DNA of 52,015 nt from an uncultured Collinsella sp. (GCA_900762015.1 CAAFEX010000055.1:1-52015); one strand, 5' to 3'; shown: positions 39,301 through 49,007, numbered from the stretch's first letter. The notes: generated from the sequence alone by a model not told the origin. A program made the numbers and translations.

Positions 39301-41511
39301 CTAGCCGACCGTATCGTCAGGCGTGGGCGAGGGGTCGGGAGTGGGCGAGGGGTCGGGAGTGGGCGTAGGCGTAGGCGTGCCGCCATCGCCGCCGGTCGAA
39401 CCACCAGTGGATCCGCCCGTCGAGCCACCGGTCGTACCGGTGCCGCCGGTGGTGTCGCCGCCCGTGGTCTCCGTGGTCGTGGTCGTCGTGGTGGTCGTCG
39501 TGGTGGTTTCCTCTTCGTCTTCGTTCTCGTCCTTGTCGTCGTTCTCCGTCTTCTTGGTGTTGTTGGTGCCGTAGAACTTCCAGACGCTGTTGTTCTTGTA
39601 GGTGGGCGCCGTTCCGGTCGCAAACTCCTCGCGCTCGGTACCGGTTAGAACGGTGTTCATAAACCGCTTAAAGACAGGCAGGTTGGTGCTGTCGCCCAGC
39701 AGGTCCGTACCGTATTTTTGGATGGGGATCTCGCCTGCGGAATAGCCGGTCCACAGGGCGCACGCCAACTGCGGGGTATAGCCGCAGAACCACAGGTTGG
39801 TGGTGTTGTCGGTGGTGCCCGTCTTGCCGGCATAGGGCTGGTTGACGCTCAGGGCACCGGCAGCACCCGTACCGCCGCCCTGCATGACGCCGGACAGAAC
39901 ATCGGTGACCGCGGCGGCCTCGCCCTCGGTAAGCACCTGTGAGGGATTGTCCGTGTGCTGGTACAGCACCGAACCGGTACGAGAGTCAATCTCGGTGATG
40001 GCGATCGGCTGGCGATAGTAGCCGCCGTTGGCAAACGTCGCGTAGGCGGCGGCCATCTCGAGCGGCGAGATCGAGCCGGTGCCGAGGGTCATGACGGGAA
40101 CGTCCTCGATGTTGTCCTTGGCGGGATCGATGCCGAGCTTTTTGACGAGTGAGATGATCTTGCTGTTGCCGACGGCTTCCGCCACCTGGATGTAGCCGGT
40201 GTTGGAGGAGTATGCCGTTGCCTGCTTAAGCGTGATGTTGCCATAGCTATGGTTGGCGTAGTTTTGGACCTCGGTCGTGGTGCCCTTGGCCTTGAGTGGC
40301 GAGTTGCAGTTGAGGGTGACGTTGGGGTTCATGCCGTTTTGGATGGCAGTTGCCAGCGTAAAGGCCTTAAAGGTGGAGCCGACGGGACGCTTGGCCGTGG
40401 CATGGTTTACGTGGTTCTCGTCGGCGTTGTAGTCGTAGCCGCCCACCATGCACTTGATGTAGCCGGTCTTGGGGTCGACGACGACCATGCCCATGTCCAG
40501 GCCGTCGAGTGAGAGTGTGTCGAGCTGCTCGCGGACGGCATTCTCTGCCACCTGCTGCATCGTGGGGTCGATGGTGGTCTTGACGGTCAGGCCGCCCTTA
40601 AAGAGCACGTCGGTCGAGAACTCCTGCTCCAGCAGCTGCTTAACATAGGCGACAAAGTAGGGCTGCGAGTATACGTCGACGCCGCTGCCCGAAATCTCGG
40701 TCACGTTGAGGGCGATGGGCTCGGCCTGTGCGGCATCGTGCTCCTCCTGCGTGATGTGGCCCAGGCGCAACATGTTGTCGAGGACCTTGTTGCGACGGGA
40801 CAGCGCCAGGTCGGGGTTGACCGTGGGGTCGTACTGCGAGGGTGAGTTAGGAAGGCCGATCAACAGTGCGGCCTCGCTCAGGGTGAGGTCGGCGGCGCTC
40901 TTGGACAGATAGGTTTCGGCTGCGGCCTCGATGCCGTAGGCGCCGTGGCCGTAGTAGATGGTGTTGAGGTACATCATGAGGATCTCGTCTTTGGAGTACA
41001 TGTCCTCCATCTTGACGGCGATGTAGGCCTCGCGCACCTTACGCTCGATGGTCGAGTCGAACTGCTCCTCCTGCAGGATGGTGTTGCGCACCAGCTGCTG
41101 GGTGATAGTCGAGGCGCCTTCGTGTCCGCCGCCGAGGGTTGCCACCGCAGCACGCGCGATACCCCACAGGTCGATACCGCCGTGCTCGTAGAAGCGCTCG
41201 TCCTCGACGTCAACGGTGCCCTGCAGCACGTAGGGGGAGACCTCGTCCTTGGTGATGGACTTGCGGTTTTGCGTGTAGAAGCTCGCAATCTTGTTGCCGT
41301 TGCAGTCGACGATCTCGGTGGGCTCGCTCACCAGATACGCGTTGGCGTCGGTGTAGTCGGGCAGATCGGACAGCCAGCGGTTGACGTTGCCGACCATGCC
41401 GATGCCAAATGCCACGCCCGCGATAAGCAAAAAGCCCAAAAACGAGAGCAGGATTATGGGCAGAGCATGCGTCTTTGAACGGCTGCGTCCCTGTCGTTGG
41501 CGAGGACCCAT
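39301..41511 (-). CDS. Class A penicillin-binding protein (glycosyltransferase and transpeptidase)
   Basis: 736 aa, PBP1A type. One N-terminal membrane anchor at about residues 16-40. Glycosyltransferase 51 motifs: EDERFYEHGGID, GASTITQQLVRN and YLNTIYYGHGAYGIEAA. Transpeptidase motifs: the active Ser near residue 374 in GSTFKAF, SSNTG near 432, and AGKTGTTDN near 561. After residue 655 comes a disordered tail: a 12-residue Thr run, Gly/Thr repeats (TTGGSTGG) and three PDPSPT-type units. It builds and cross-links peptidoglycan on the outside. The ATG at 41509-41511 follows tggaggt; the longer frame has no ribosome site. Divergent from the second U32 gene. Confidence 0.95.
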   Translation of the reverse strand: MGPRQRQGRSRSKTHALPIILLSFLGFLLIAGVAFGIGMVGNVNRWLSDLPDYTDANAYLVSEPTEIVDCNGNKIASFYTQNRKSITKDEVSPYVLQGTVDVEDERFYEHGGIDLWGIARAAVATLGGGHEGASTITQQLVRNTILQEEQFDSTIERKVREAYIAVKMEDMYSKDEILMMYLNTIYYGHGAYGIEAAAETYLSKSAADLTLSEAALLIGLPNSPSQYDPTVNPDLALSRRNKVLDNMLRLGHITQEEHDAAQAEPIALNVTEISGSGVDVYSQPYFVAYVKQLLEQEFSTDVLFKGGLTVKTTIDPTMQQVAENAVREQLDTLSLDGLDMGMVVVDPKTGYIKCMVGGYDYNADENHVNHATAKRPVGSTFKAFTLATAIQNGMNPNVTLNCNSPLKAKGTTTEVQNYANHSYGNITLKQATAYSSNTGYIQVAEAVGNSKIISLVKKLGIDPAKDNIEDVPVMTLGTGSISPLEMAAAYATFANGGYYRQPIAITEIDSRTGSVLYQHTDNPSQVLTEGEAAAVTDVLSGVMQGGGTGAAGALSVNQPYAGKTGTTDNTTNLWFCGYTPQLACALWTGYSAGEIPIQKYGTDLLGDSTNLPVFKRFMNTVLTGTEREEFATGTAPTYKNNSVWKFYGTNNTKKTENDDKDENEDEEETTTTTTTTTTTTETTGGDTTGGTGTTGGSTGGSTGGSTGGDGGTPTPTPTPDPSPTPDPSPTPDDTVG

Positions 41512-41673
41512 ATATTGACCTCCAGGTATGTCGTGCCGGACGGTGGATGTGCCGTCGGGGCAGGATGGACATAAGTTATTACACGATAAACCAAACGGGG
41601 CGCGCGAGGCCTCGTGTATGCTGGAAGACGGCATTTTTCAGAGTGAATGCATACCTTGGTAAGGAGTTTGTCG

Positions 41674-43632
41674 ATGGCGATTCGGACGATGGGGCCGAGC
41701 GGACAACACAAGACTGGATTGGATGCTGTCGGTGCGGCGCTGCCCGAGCTGCTGGCGCCGGCGGGCGGGCTCGACCAGATGCTTGTGGCCATCGCCGCGG
41801 GCGCCGATGCCATCTATGCGGGGTTGGGCGGCTTTAACGCCCGTGTGAGTGCGCACGGTTTTGCCGACGACGAGTTTGCGCGCGGCTGCGCCGTGGCGCA
41901 TGTCCATGGCGTGCGTGTGTACGTGACGCTCAACGTGTTCGTGTTTGACGATGAGTTGTCCGACGCGGTGGCGTTGGGAGCTCATGCACTGGAGCTGGGC
42001 GCCGATGCTCTGATTGTCGCCGATGCCGGGTTGGCCTGCGCGCTGCGCGCGGCGATTCCCGGGGTCGAGATTCACCTGTCCACGCAGGCGGGCGCTCATA
42101 GCGAAGGCGCCGTGCGGTTTGCCGCCGATGAGCTGGGGGTCGAGCGCGTGACGACGGCACGCGAGCTGACGGTCGACGAGATTGCGGCGCTATGTGCCAC
42201 GGGCGTGCCCATCGAGGTATTCTGCCACGGTGCGATTTGCATCGGCTATTCGGGGGCGTGCGAGTTCTCGGCCCTGCGGCGTGGGCGCTCGGCGATGCGC
42301 GGCGACTGCACGCAGCCGTGCCGTCTGGCGTACGACCTGGTGGACGAGGCGGGGCAGAGCGTTGTCGCCGTCGAGGGAGATCGCCTGCTGTGTCCGCGCG
42401 ACTATCTGGGTATTGCGCATCTGCCCGAGCTTGTAGATGCCGGCGTGGCGTCGCTCAAGATCGAGGGGCGCATGAAGAACCCCGATTACGTATTCAACGT
42501 GGTGCGGGTGTGGCGCCGGGCACTCGATATGCTGTGCGACGGCGCGTGGGACCCCGGTGCCGTGGAAGAGCTTGAGCGCGAGCTGGGAAGGTCGTTTAAC
42601 CGTGGGTTTACCGATGCGTACCTGCGAGGGCGTTCGGGTGCCGAGCTGATGAGCTTTGAGCGCGCAATTAACCAGGGCGTGCGCGTGGGGCGCTTGGTCG
42701 CTGTGGGCCACGAAGAGGTGACCGTTGAGCTCGACGCCGCCGTGGCGGCGGGTGACACGCTCGAGATTCGGTTCTATCCGGGTGTCGACGCGCGTCCCGA
42801 TGTGCCCAAGCGCTGGCCGCAGGTGCCCTGCCCGGTGGATGCCGCAGCGGGGAAGCGCGTCGTCGTGCATTGCAAGCGTAAGGTGGACACGGGCTGCGAG
42901 GTGTACCTGATTCGCAGCGCCGGCGTGTTGGATCAGACGGCGGCGGTGTTGGAGCGCATGCGGGCCGAGGCGGATGCGATTGCGCCCGTTGCGCGTGCCG
43001 TTGAGGTGCTGCCCTTTGAGGGCGTTACGGTGGATGGCGGTGCGTCGACGGAGTTGGTGGAGTGCGCGGTTCCCGCTCGCATGGTTTTTGCTTGGCAGCT
43101 GATGGATGCCGACCCGCGCGGAGAACTCGATTTGTCCGACGCTGTTGTGGTGCTTGACGAGGTGTGCCGCACGTGTGACGCTGACTGGACCCGCTCACTG
43201 ATGCAGCGTGCCGGGCGCGTTGTCTGCCGCAACCTGGGACAGGTGGTGATCGCTCGCGAGCTGGGCGTGACGTTTGACGTGGCGGCGCCGGTGTTCTGCG
43301 CGAATCGGGCCACGCTTACCTGGCTGCGCGGACTCGGTGCGGGGCGGGTGTACTTGCCGGCCGAGTTGCTCGGCAATGATGCGGAGCGTATTGCCGAACT
43401 GGCTGCTGAACCCGGCGTCTGGGGTCCGGTCGACGCCGACCGTCCCGAGCTTATGGTGTGCGAGCACTGCCTGCTGACCGCCGAGGGCGTCTGCGCTACC
43501 GATGCGACGGGACAGGTCCGTTGCCGCGACTGCTTGCGCCGTCGGCAGGTACGCTATCTGGTCGAGCGTGACGGTACACGTTTGCCAGTTGCCATTGACG
43601 CATGCGGCAGGACGAGGATTTTCCTGTCGTAG
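41674..43632 (+). CDS. U32 family peptidase-like protein, second copy
   Basis: 652 aa. ELLAPAGGLDQMLVAIAAGA at the N-terminus and the U32 signature EVFCHGAICIGYSGAC, then GDCTQPCRLAYDL. The C-terminus has a Cys set (CEHCLL, CRDCLRRR). About 180 residues shorter than the copy at 1047-3542 and clearly diverged, so not a recent duplicate. Members of this subgroup include RNA-hydroxylation factors (TrhP/YegQ for tRNA U34, RlhA for rRNA) and collagenase-like enzymes; a role in RNA hydroxylation is plausible. ATG at 41674 after aaggag. It is 96 bp before tyrS. Confidence 0.8.
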   Translation: MAIRTMGPSGQHKTGLDAVGAALPELLAPAGGLDQMLVAIAAGADAIYAGLGGFNARVSAHGFADDEFARGCAVAHVHGVRVYVTLNVFVFDDELSDAVALGAHALELGADALIVADAGLACALRAAIPGVEIHLSTQAGAHSEGAVRFAADELGVERVTTARELTVDEIAALCATGVPIEVFCHGAICIGYSGACEFSALRRGRSAMRGDCTQPCRLAYDLVDEAGQSVVAVEGDRLLCPRDYLGIAHLPELVDAGVASLKIEGRMKNPDYVFNVVRVWRRALDMLCDGAWDPGAVEELERELGRSFNRGFTDAYLRGRSGAELMSFERAINQGVRVGRLVAVGHEEVTVELDAAVAAGDTLEIRFYPGVDARPDVPKRWPQVPCPVDAAAGKRVVVHCKRKVDTGCEVYLIRSAGVLDQTAAVLERMRAEADAIAPVARAVEVLPFEGVTVDGGASTELVECAVPARMVFAWQLMDADPRGELDLSDAVVVLDEVCRTCDADWTRSLMQRAGRVVCRNLGQVVIARELGVTFDVAAPVFCANRATLTWLRGLGAGRVYLPAELLGNDAERIAELAAEPGVWGPVDADRPELMVCEHCLLTAEGVCATDATGQVRCRDCLRRRQVRYLVERDGTRLPVAIDACGRTRIFLS

Positions 43633-43728
43633 GTGCCGCGTCGCGTCAGTTTGTTATCATATGAGAGTTTATGGACTTCCAGCACCGCCGTATCCGGTGA
43701 GGGTGCTATAGCAAAAGGAGGATACCCA

Positions 43729-44940
43729 ATGCTGTCTGTTGACGAGCAAATGCGTATCATCACCTCGGGCGCCGCGCAGATCGTTCCCGAGGCCGACCTT
43801 CGCAAGAAGCTTGAGAAGGGCGAGCCCCTCAACATCAAGCTCGGCGTCGACCCCACCAGCCCCGACCTGCACCTGGGCCATGCCGTGCCGCTGCGCAAGA
43901 TGCGCCAGTTCCAGGACCTGGGCCACAACGTCACCCTCATCATCGGCAACGGCACCGCGCTGATCGGCGATCCCTCGGGCAAGAACTCCACGCGTCCGCA
44001 GCTTTCGCAGGAGCAGATCGAGGCCAACGCCGAGACCTACGTGAGCCAGGCCATGAAGATCCTGGACCCCGAGAAGACCACCATCGTGCACAACGGCGAC
44101 TGGATCCTGTCGATGGACCTGGCCGGCCTGCTGCAGGTGTGCTCCAAGTTCACCGTTGCCCGCATTCTTGAGCGCGACGACTTTACCAAGCGCTACCAGT
44201 CTCAGACGCCGATCGCCCTGCATGAGTTCCTGTATCCCGTGATGCAGGCTTTCGACTCTGTGCAGATCAAGGCCGACGTGGAGATGGGCGGCACCGATCA
44301 GCTCTTCAACCTGCTCGCCGGCCGCGAGCTCATGGAGAAGATGGGTATGGAGCCGCAGATTGCGCTCACCATGCCGCTGCTCGAGGGCACCGACGGCGTG
44401 CGCAAGATGTCCAAGTCCTATGGCAACTACATCGGCCTGACCGACGCTCCCAAGGACATGTTCGGCAAGACCATGTCCATTCCCGATGAGATGATCGGCA
44501 AGTACTATCGTCTGGCCAGCTCGCTCACCCCTGCTGAGGTCGACAAGATCGACGCCGCCCTGGCCGATGGCTCCGCCGACCCCTACGAGCTCAAGCGCGC
44601 TCTGGGCCGCGACCTGTGCGACACCTACCACGGTGCCGGCGCCGGCGACGAGGCTCAGGCCGAGTTCGACCGCGTGTTCAAGGAGGGCCAGCTCGCCGAC
44701 TTCCCCGAGAAGCATGCCGAGCTGACTGTCAATGACGAGGGCCAGATTTACCTCGCCGGCCTGCTCAAGGACCTGGGTCTTTCGGCCAGCGCCGGCCAGG
44801 CCCGCCGCGATATCGACGGCGGCGGCGTCAAAATCAACGGCAAGGCCGTGGCTCCCAAGAGCTATAACATCGATCCCAGCGCCCTCAAGCTGGGCGACAC
44901 CCTCTCCGTGGGCAAGCGCAAGGGCTTCAAGTTGGTCTAG
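43729..44940 (+). CDS. tyrS: Tyrosyl-tRNA synthetase
   Basis: 403 aa class I synthetase. HIGH-type motif HLGH at residues 48-51, KMSKS at 226-230, and a C-terminal S4 domain (SAGQARRDIDGGGVKINGKA). The ATG at 43729 follows aaaggagg. The 96-bp gap upstream holds an agcacc/gggtgct dyad but is too short for a T-box. Confidence 0.96.
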   Translation: MLSVDEQMRIITSGAAQIVPEADLRKKLEKGEPLNIKLGVDPTSPDLHLGHAVPLRKMRQFQDLGHNVTLIIGNGTALIGDPSGKNSTRPQLSQEQIEANAETYVSQAMKILDPEKTTIVHNGDWILSMDLAGLLQVCSKFTVARILERDDFTKRYQSQTPIALHEFLYPVMQAFDSVQIKADVEMGGTDQLFNLLAGRELMEKMGMEPQIALTMPLLEGTDGVRKMSKSYGNYIGLTDAPKDMFGKTMSIPDEMIGKYYRLASSLTPAEVDKIDAALADGSADPYELKRALGRDLCDTYHGAGAGDEAQAEFDRVFKEGQLADFPEKHAELTVNDEGQIYLAGLLKDLGLSASAGQARRDIDGGGVKINGKAVAPKSYNIDPSALKLGDTLSVGKRKGFKLV

Positions 44941-44969
44941 CAAGTAGGTCAACCTAACATGTGCAATAG

Positions 44970-45006
44970 GGCCGCAGCCGGAATGATTCCGGCTGCGGCC
45001 TTTTTG
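44970..45006 (+). terminator. Terminator of tyrS
   Basis: Perfect 14-bp stem (44970-44983 with 44987-45000), three-base loop, followed by TTTTTG. Confidence 0.93.
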
Positions 45007-45164
45007 ATTACGATGATCCCTTGGGGACGGAGGGATTATTTGGCGGTGCCGTTAAGCGGAGAGGCGTATTGTTGACCCATCGTTTGGGCATACAATGGCT
45101 GTTGGCTTGCTGCGGTGAAGGTTTGTCCGCTCCGCAGCTGTTTTCTACGGTTAAAGGAGTATGT

Positions 45165-46985
45165 ATGTCCGTTGAGGTCATGAGGTCTGTGATCGATGCT
45201 GCCGAGGGGCGCGTGCCCGTCGACGCGCTGTTTACCAATGCGCAGATCGTCGACGTGTATGGCCAGCGTGTGGCGCCCGGTAGCGTTGCCGTCAAGGACG
45301 GTGTGATCGTCGGCGTGCTCTACGATGGTCGCGACGATGCCGCTGGCACCTACGAGGCAACTGAGGTTATCGACTGCCAGGGTCGCTATCTCGCTCCCGG
45401 TTTTATTGACGGGCATCTGCATATCGAGTCTTCGAACATCCGTCCCGCCGAGTATGCTCGCATGGCCGCGACGCGCGGTACTACCACCGCCATTGCCGAC
45501 AGCCACGAGATTGCCAATGTTGCCGGTCTCGACGGCTTGCGCTTTATGATTGAGGACGGCCGCCGCGCACCCATCTCCATCGAGTACATGATGCCTTCGT
45601 GCGTGCCCGCACTGCCCGACGAGCAGGCCGGTGCCGTTATTTCGGCTGCCGATATGCAGGCGTTTTTTGCCGAGCATCCAGGCGACGTTTTTGGCCTGGG
45701 CGAAATGATGAACCTGCCGGGCGTCTTTATGGCCGACCCCGAGACCTGTGCTCGCATCGATGCTGCCAACCAGACGCCGTCCAAGCAGGTTGACGGTCAC
45801 GCGCCGCTCGTTGCCGGTAAGGACCTCAACGCCTATGCCGCAGCAGGTATTATCGCCGACCACGAGTCGACGATTCCCGAGGAGGCGCTCGACAAGTTAT
45901 CTCGCGGCATGTATGTGATGCTGCGCGAAGGCACGTGCAGCCATGACCTGGTCAATTTGTCTCCGATGCTGCTGGAGAATCCCGCGCGCGCCCGCCGCTG
46001 CTGCTTTGCGACTGACGACCGCGCCCCTTCCGATGCGCTTGCGACCGGCATGATCGACAATGCCTGCCGCGTGGCGATTGAGGCCGGCATCGACCCGGTG
46101 GTCGCCATCTCCATGGCGTCCCTTTCTACGGCCGAGGCGTTTGGCCTGGATCACGGCTGCCGCGACCCGCACGAGCTACGCGGTGCGATTGCCCCGGGCA
46201 AGCGTGCCGACCTGTTGGTGCTCAATGACCTGACGTTTGCCACGGCTCCGCATCGCGTATATGCCGCCGGCGCTCTGGTGGCGCAGGACGGCACCTTTGT
46301 GGGCGAGATTGCACCCGAGATGGCCGAGGTTGCGGCCCTTGCCGATGAGCTGCGCGCCTCCGTTAAGCTGCCGAAGCTATCGCTCGACGTGTTCGACTAT
46401 GCCTTTAAGCCGGGCGAGGCCGTGATTGACGTGGTGCCGGGCAAGGCCATCACGGGCATGGTTCGTCCCGAGAACGCCGAGGGCCTGCGCCGCATTATGC
46501 TGATCGAGCGCCACGGCCGCGGCGTGTCGCTGCAGGCCGAGGGCGCCGATGGCGACGGCCCCGCTGGCCTGGGCCTGGTCGGCAAGCACATCGGTCGCGG
46601 CTGGGTGCGCGGCTTTACCATCACGGGCGGCGCTATCGCCTCGACGATCGGCCACGACTCGCACAACGTGTGCGTGGTGGGCGACAATGCGGCGGATATG
46701 ATGGCTGCCGTTGAGGCCGTGGGCCAGGGCGGCCACGTGCTGGTGCGCAACGGCGAGGTCGTGGCGCGCATTCCGCTGGCGCTCGGTGGCCTTATGAGCG
46801 AAGGCACGGCCGAGGACGTTGCCGCGCAGCACGACGACTTTATGGTCAAGGCGCGCGCCATGGGTATTGAGCCGCCGCTCGACCCCATCATGGGCATCAT
46901 CTTCCTGCCCCTGCCGGTGATCCCGACGCTCCGCATCCGCCCCGAGGGCATGTTCGACGTCACGACCTTCACCTACGCCGACTAG
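45165..46985 (+). CDS. ade: Adenine deaminase
   Basis: 606 aa; turns adenine into hypoxanthine and ammonia. Metal-binding HLHIESS in PGFIDGHLHIESSN near residues 82-90, DSHEIANVAG, a later DGHAPL, and the Asp in CFATDDRAP. Length and end (TFTY) match the Ade family. The ATG at 45165 follows aaaggag; longer frames lack support. It is 20 kb from the purine island but would supply it with hypoxanthine. A possible in-frame ATG sits four bases earlier in another frame and is not used. Confidence 0.95.
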   Translation: MSVEVMRSVIDAAEGRVPVDALFTNAQIVDVYGQRVAPGSVAVKDGVIVGVLYDGRDDAAGTYEATEVIDCQGRYLAPGFIDGHLHIESSNIRPAEYARMAATRGTTTAIADSHEIANVAGLDGLRFMIEDGRRAPISIEYMMPSCVPALPDEQAGAVISAADMQAFFAEHPGDVFGLGEMMNLPGVFMADPETCARIDAANQTPSKQVDGHAPLVAGKDLNAYAAAGIIADHESTIPEEALDKLSRGMYVMLREGTCSHDLVNLSPMLLENPARARRCCFATDDRAPSDALATGMIDNACRVAIEAGIDPVVAISMASLSTAEAFGLDHGCRDPHELRGAIAPGKRADLLVLNDLTFATAPHRVYAAGALVAQDGTFVGEIAPEMAEVAALADELRASVKLPKLSLDVFDYAFKPGEAVIDVVPGKAITGMVRPENAEGLRRIMLIERHGRGVSLQAEGADGDGPAGLGLVGKHIGRGWVRGFTITGGAIASTIGHDSHNVCVVGDNAADMMAAVEAVGQGGHVLVRNGEVVARIPLALGGLMSEGTAEDVAAQHDDFMVKARAMGIEPPLDPIMGIIFLPLPVIPTLRIRPEGMFDVTTFTYAD

Positions 46986-47097
46986 TCATCGGGGACACTC
47001 TTTGGCGGGCTGCTTGACGCCGCGACCGTAGGACCTCTGGCATGTGTGAGCTATTTGCCAGGTCCTTGTAACGTTTACGCCCGCGGAGTCTTATTTG

Positions 47098-47159
47098 AGC
47101 TCCCTTTGGGTACGTTGGAATCGGATACGCGTTCGATTCCAACAAGCCCGAAGGGAGCT
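47098..47159 (+). promoter_or_regulatory. Long leader hairpin that buries the ribosome site of the next gene
   Basis: Two paired blocks, agctccctttggg with cccgaagggagct and gttggaatcg with cgattccaac, make a stem of more than 20 bp. The distal arm ends agggagct, then tttct and the ATG at 47165. So AGGGAG, the likely ribosome site of the HAD gene, is inside the stem. It also resembles a terminator. Confidence 0.75.
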
Positions 47160-47164
47160 TTTCT

Positions 47165-47959
47165 ATGTTTAAACTGATTGCATCCGATATGGACGGCACA
47201 CTGCTTGACGAAAACGGCCAGGTGCCTCCCGAGACCTACGAACTGATTCTGGCGCTACACGAGCATGGCGTGCATTTCGCCGCATCGTCAGGTCGTCGCT
47301 ACGATCGCCTGTGCGAGTTCTTTGCGCCCGTTCGTGACAAGATGGACTTTGTCGCCGCTAACGGCGCCCAGGTCTACGCCGACGGTAAGATGGTAGACCG
47401 TGAGGTGTATTCCCACCTGGCGATTCGAAGGCTCGCCCAAGCCGTCAGGACGTTTCCCAATCTGCATCTTGCGCTCTTTGACCGAACCAAGTCCTTCCTG
47501 CTCGATGACGAGTGCAAGTTCGTGCGTGAGGTCGATAAGGACCTTCCCAATGCCGAGCGCATTTGGGAGCTGCCCGATCCCAGCGTAAATATCATCAAAG
47601 CGAGTATCTTTTGCGACGACAGTGCGGTTATGGACAGTGCGTACGTGCTACAGCGCGAACTTGGTCAGCTCTTTACTTTTGCGCCTTCGGGCAACGCGTG
47701 GATCGATGCCATGCAGCCCGGTGTGTCGAAGGCCTCGGGTATCGCGCAGCTCGCGGAGCATTACGGCATTGGACGCGACGAGGTTATGGCGTTTGGCGAC
47801 TCGATGAACGACTACGAGATCATTCGCTTTGTCGGCACAGGCTGCGCGATGGAAAACGCGCGCCCCGCGCTCAAGGCGGTGGCCGATCGCGTCGTAGGCT
47901 GCAACCGCGACCACGCCGTTCAGCATGAGCTTCGTCGCGTGCTGGAGAGTCTCTCCTAA
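47165..47959 (+). CDS. Cof-type HAD-IIB phosphatase
   Basis: 264 aa. Motif I DMDGTL with nucleophile Asp8 and Asp10; motif II SSGRR; motif IV GDSMNDYEI. The C2B cap type fits sugar-phosphate, PLP or flavin-phosphate phosphatases; substrate unknown. ATG directly after the leader hairpin. Another Cof-type gene faces it (48078-48920). Confidence 0.9.
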   Translation: MFKLIASDMDGTLLDENGQVPPETYELILALHEHGVHFAASSGRRYDRLCEFFAPVRDKMDFVAANGAQVYADGKMVDREVYSHLAIRRLAQAVRTFPNLHLALFDRTKSFLLDDECKFVREVDKDLPNAERIWELPDPSVNIIKASIFCDDSAVMDSAYVLQRELGQLFTFAPSGNAWIDAMQPGVSKASGIAQLAEHYGIGRDEVMAFGDSMNDYEIIRFVGTGCAMENARPALKAVADRVVGCNRDHAVQHELRRVLESLS

Positions 47960-47960
47960 T

Positions 47961-48068
47961 CCGGCAGATGGGGACGTTCTTTTTCTGCCGGCAGTGGGGG
48001 ACAGTCCTTGCAGCTTTTTACGAAGAGTGTCCCCAGTGACTAGTCGTTTAAGAACGTCCCCAGTGACT
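47961..48068. repeat. Nested GTCCCC-type intergenic repeats
   Basis: ggggacgttctt (47969-47980) and aagaacgtcccc (48049-48060) are a perfect inverted pair. Inside are ccggcag/ctgccgg and a further gtccccagtgact copy, seen at 48028-48040 and again at 48055-48067. It lies between two convergent HAD genes and may double as a terminator. Confidence 0.75.
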
Positions 48069-48077
48069 GACCAATGA

Positions 48078-48920
48078 CTAAGCGAGGGCGGCCATGATGG
48101 TGCGGGCGACGCCGTCGTGGTCGTTGTCGTATTCGGTGATAGCGTCGGCGGCCTCGCGGTCTTCGAGCTCGGCGTTGATCATTGCCATGCCGTGGCCCGC
48201 TGCCTGCAGCATGGGGATGTCGTTGATGTTGTCGCCGAACGCCCAGGCGTCGGCGAGACGCTCGCCCAGATGCTCACATAGCCACGTGAGGGCCGTTCCC
48301 TTGGTGGCGCCCTTACCCATGACCTCGATATTCATGGTGTAAGAACGCGTGACCTCAATGCCTCCGAGCGTGTCGAGCGCCGCCGCGATGGCGTCGCGAT
48401 CGGCCGGGTTGTGCCAGTACATGGCGATGCGTTCGAGCGTCTCGACCTCGTCGATCTTGCTGTCGATATCCATGTCGATCGGTGTTCGTGTGCGCTTGAG
48501 CGAAGCCGCGATGTGGGGGTCGCCGCCGCAGAATTCGTCCAGGCGCGTGTAGAGCGAGCGGGGGAGGAAGCACTGCCCGTCCGCAAAGATATCGAAGGTC
48601 ACATCGTGGCCGGCTGCAATGCTATGGACGCGGTGGGCGATGGCGCGGTCGAGCGGTCGGCTCAAAATGCGCGTGGCACGCGAGACATCGGTGGGCACAA
48701 CGTCGTCGAGCTGCCAGACGCTGGCACCGTTGGCGCAGACCGCGTAGTGTACGGCGGGGTGGGCGAGGATGGGCTCAAAGATGCCCGACAGAGGACGCCC
48801 CGTGCAGGGTACAAACTCAATCCCACGTCGAGCGAGTTCGTCGAGCATTGCCCAGGTGGCGTCGCTCATCTGCTTATCACTCGTCAGCAGCGTTCCATCC
48901 ATATCGGAAAACACAATCAT
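48078..48920 (-). CDS. Cof-type HAD-IIB phosphatase, second
   Basis: 280 aa. Motif I SDMDGTLL (Asp6, Asp8), CTGRPLSG as motif II, KGTALTWL with the conserved Lys, and GDNINDIPML as motif IV. Related in fold to the convergent neighbour but not a close copy. The ATG at 48918-48920 follows aaagga by nine bases; a TTG three codons earlier overlaps the site. Substrate unknown. Confidence 0.9.
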   Translation of the reverse strand: MIVFSDMDGTLLTSDKQMSDATWAMLDELARRGIEFVPCTGRPLSGIFEPILAHPAVHYAVCANGASVWQLDDVVPTDVSRATRILSRPLDRAIAHRVHSIAAGHDVTFDIFADGQCFLPRSLYTRLDEFCGGDPHIAASLKRTRTPIDMDIDSKIDEVETLERIAMYWHNPADRDAIAAALDTLGGIEVTRSYTMNIEVMGKGATKGTALTWLCEHLGERLADAWAFGDNINDIPMLQAAGHGMAMINAELEDREAADAITEYDNDHDGVARTIMAALA

Positions 48921-48944
48921 TCGCTGCAATCCTTTCTACTGGCA

Positions 48945-48984
48945 TAAAAAGCGTGGCCGAGGGCGGTGATGCCCTGGCCACGCT
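48945..48984 (-). terminator. Terminator of citrate synthase
   Basis: Stem agcgtggcc (48950-48958) with ggccacgct (48976-48984), extended by gggc/gccc inside; on the minus strand it ends in TTTTT. Confidence 0.85.
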
Positions 48985-49007
48985 CGGGTTCTATAACGGT
49001 CTGCGTC

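Noticed and set aside
43633..43728. T-box leader for tyrS
   Set aside because: The gap is only 96 bp and lacks the conserved T-box sequence and terminator/antiterminator pair.
45021..45164. Longer N-terminus for adenine deaminase
   Set aside because: The extension starts in the tyrS downstream region, has no ribosome site, and is unlike the family; aaaggag before 45165 fixes the start.
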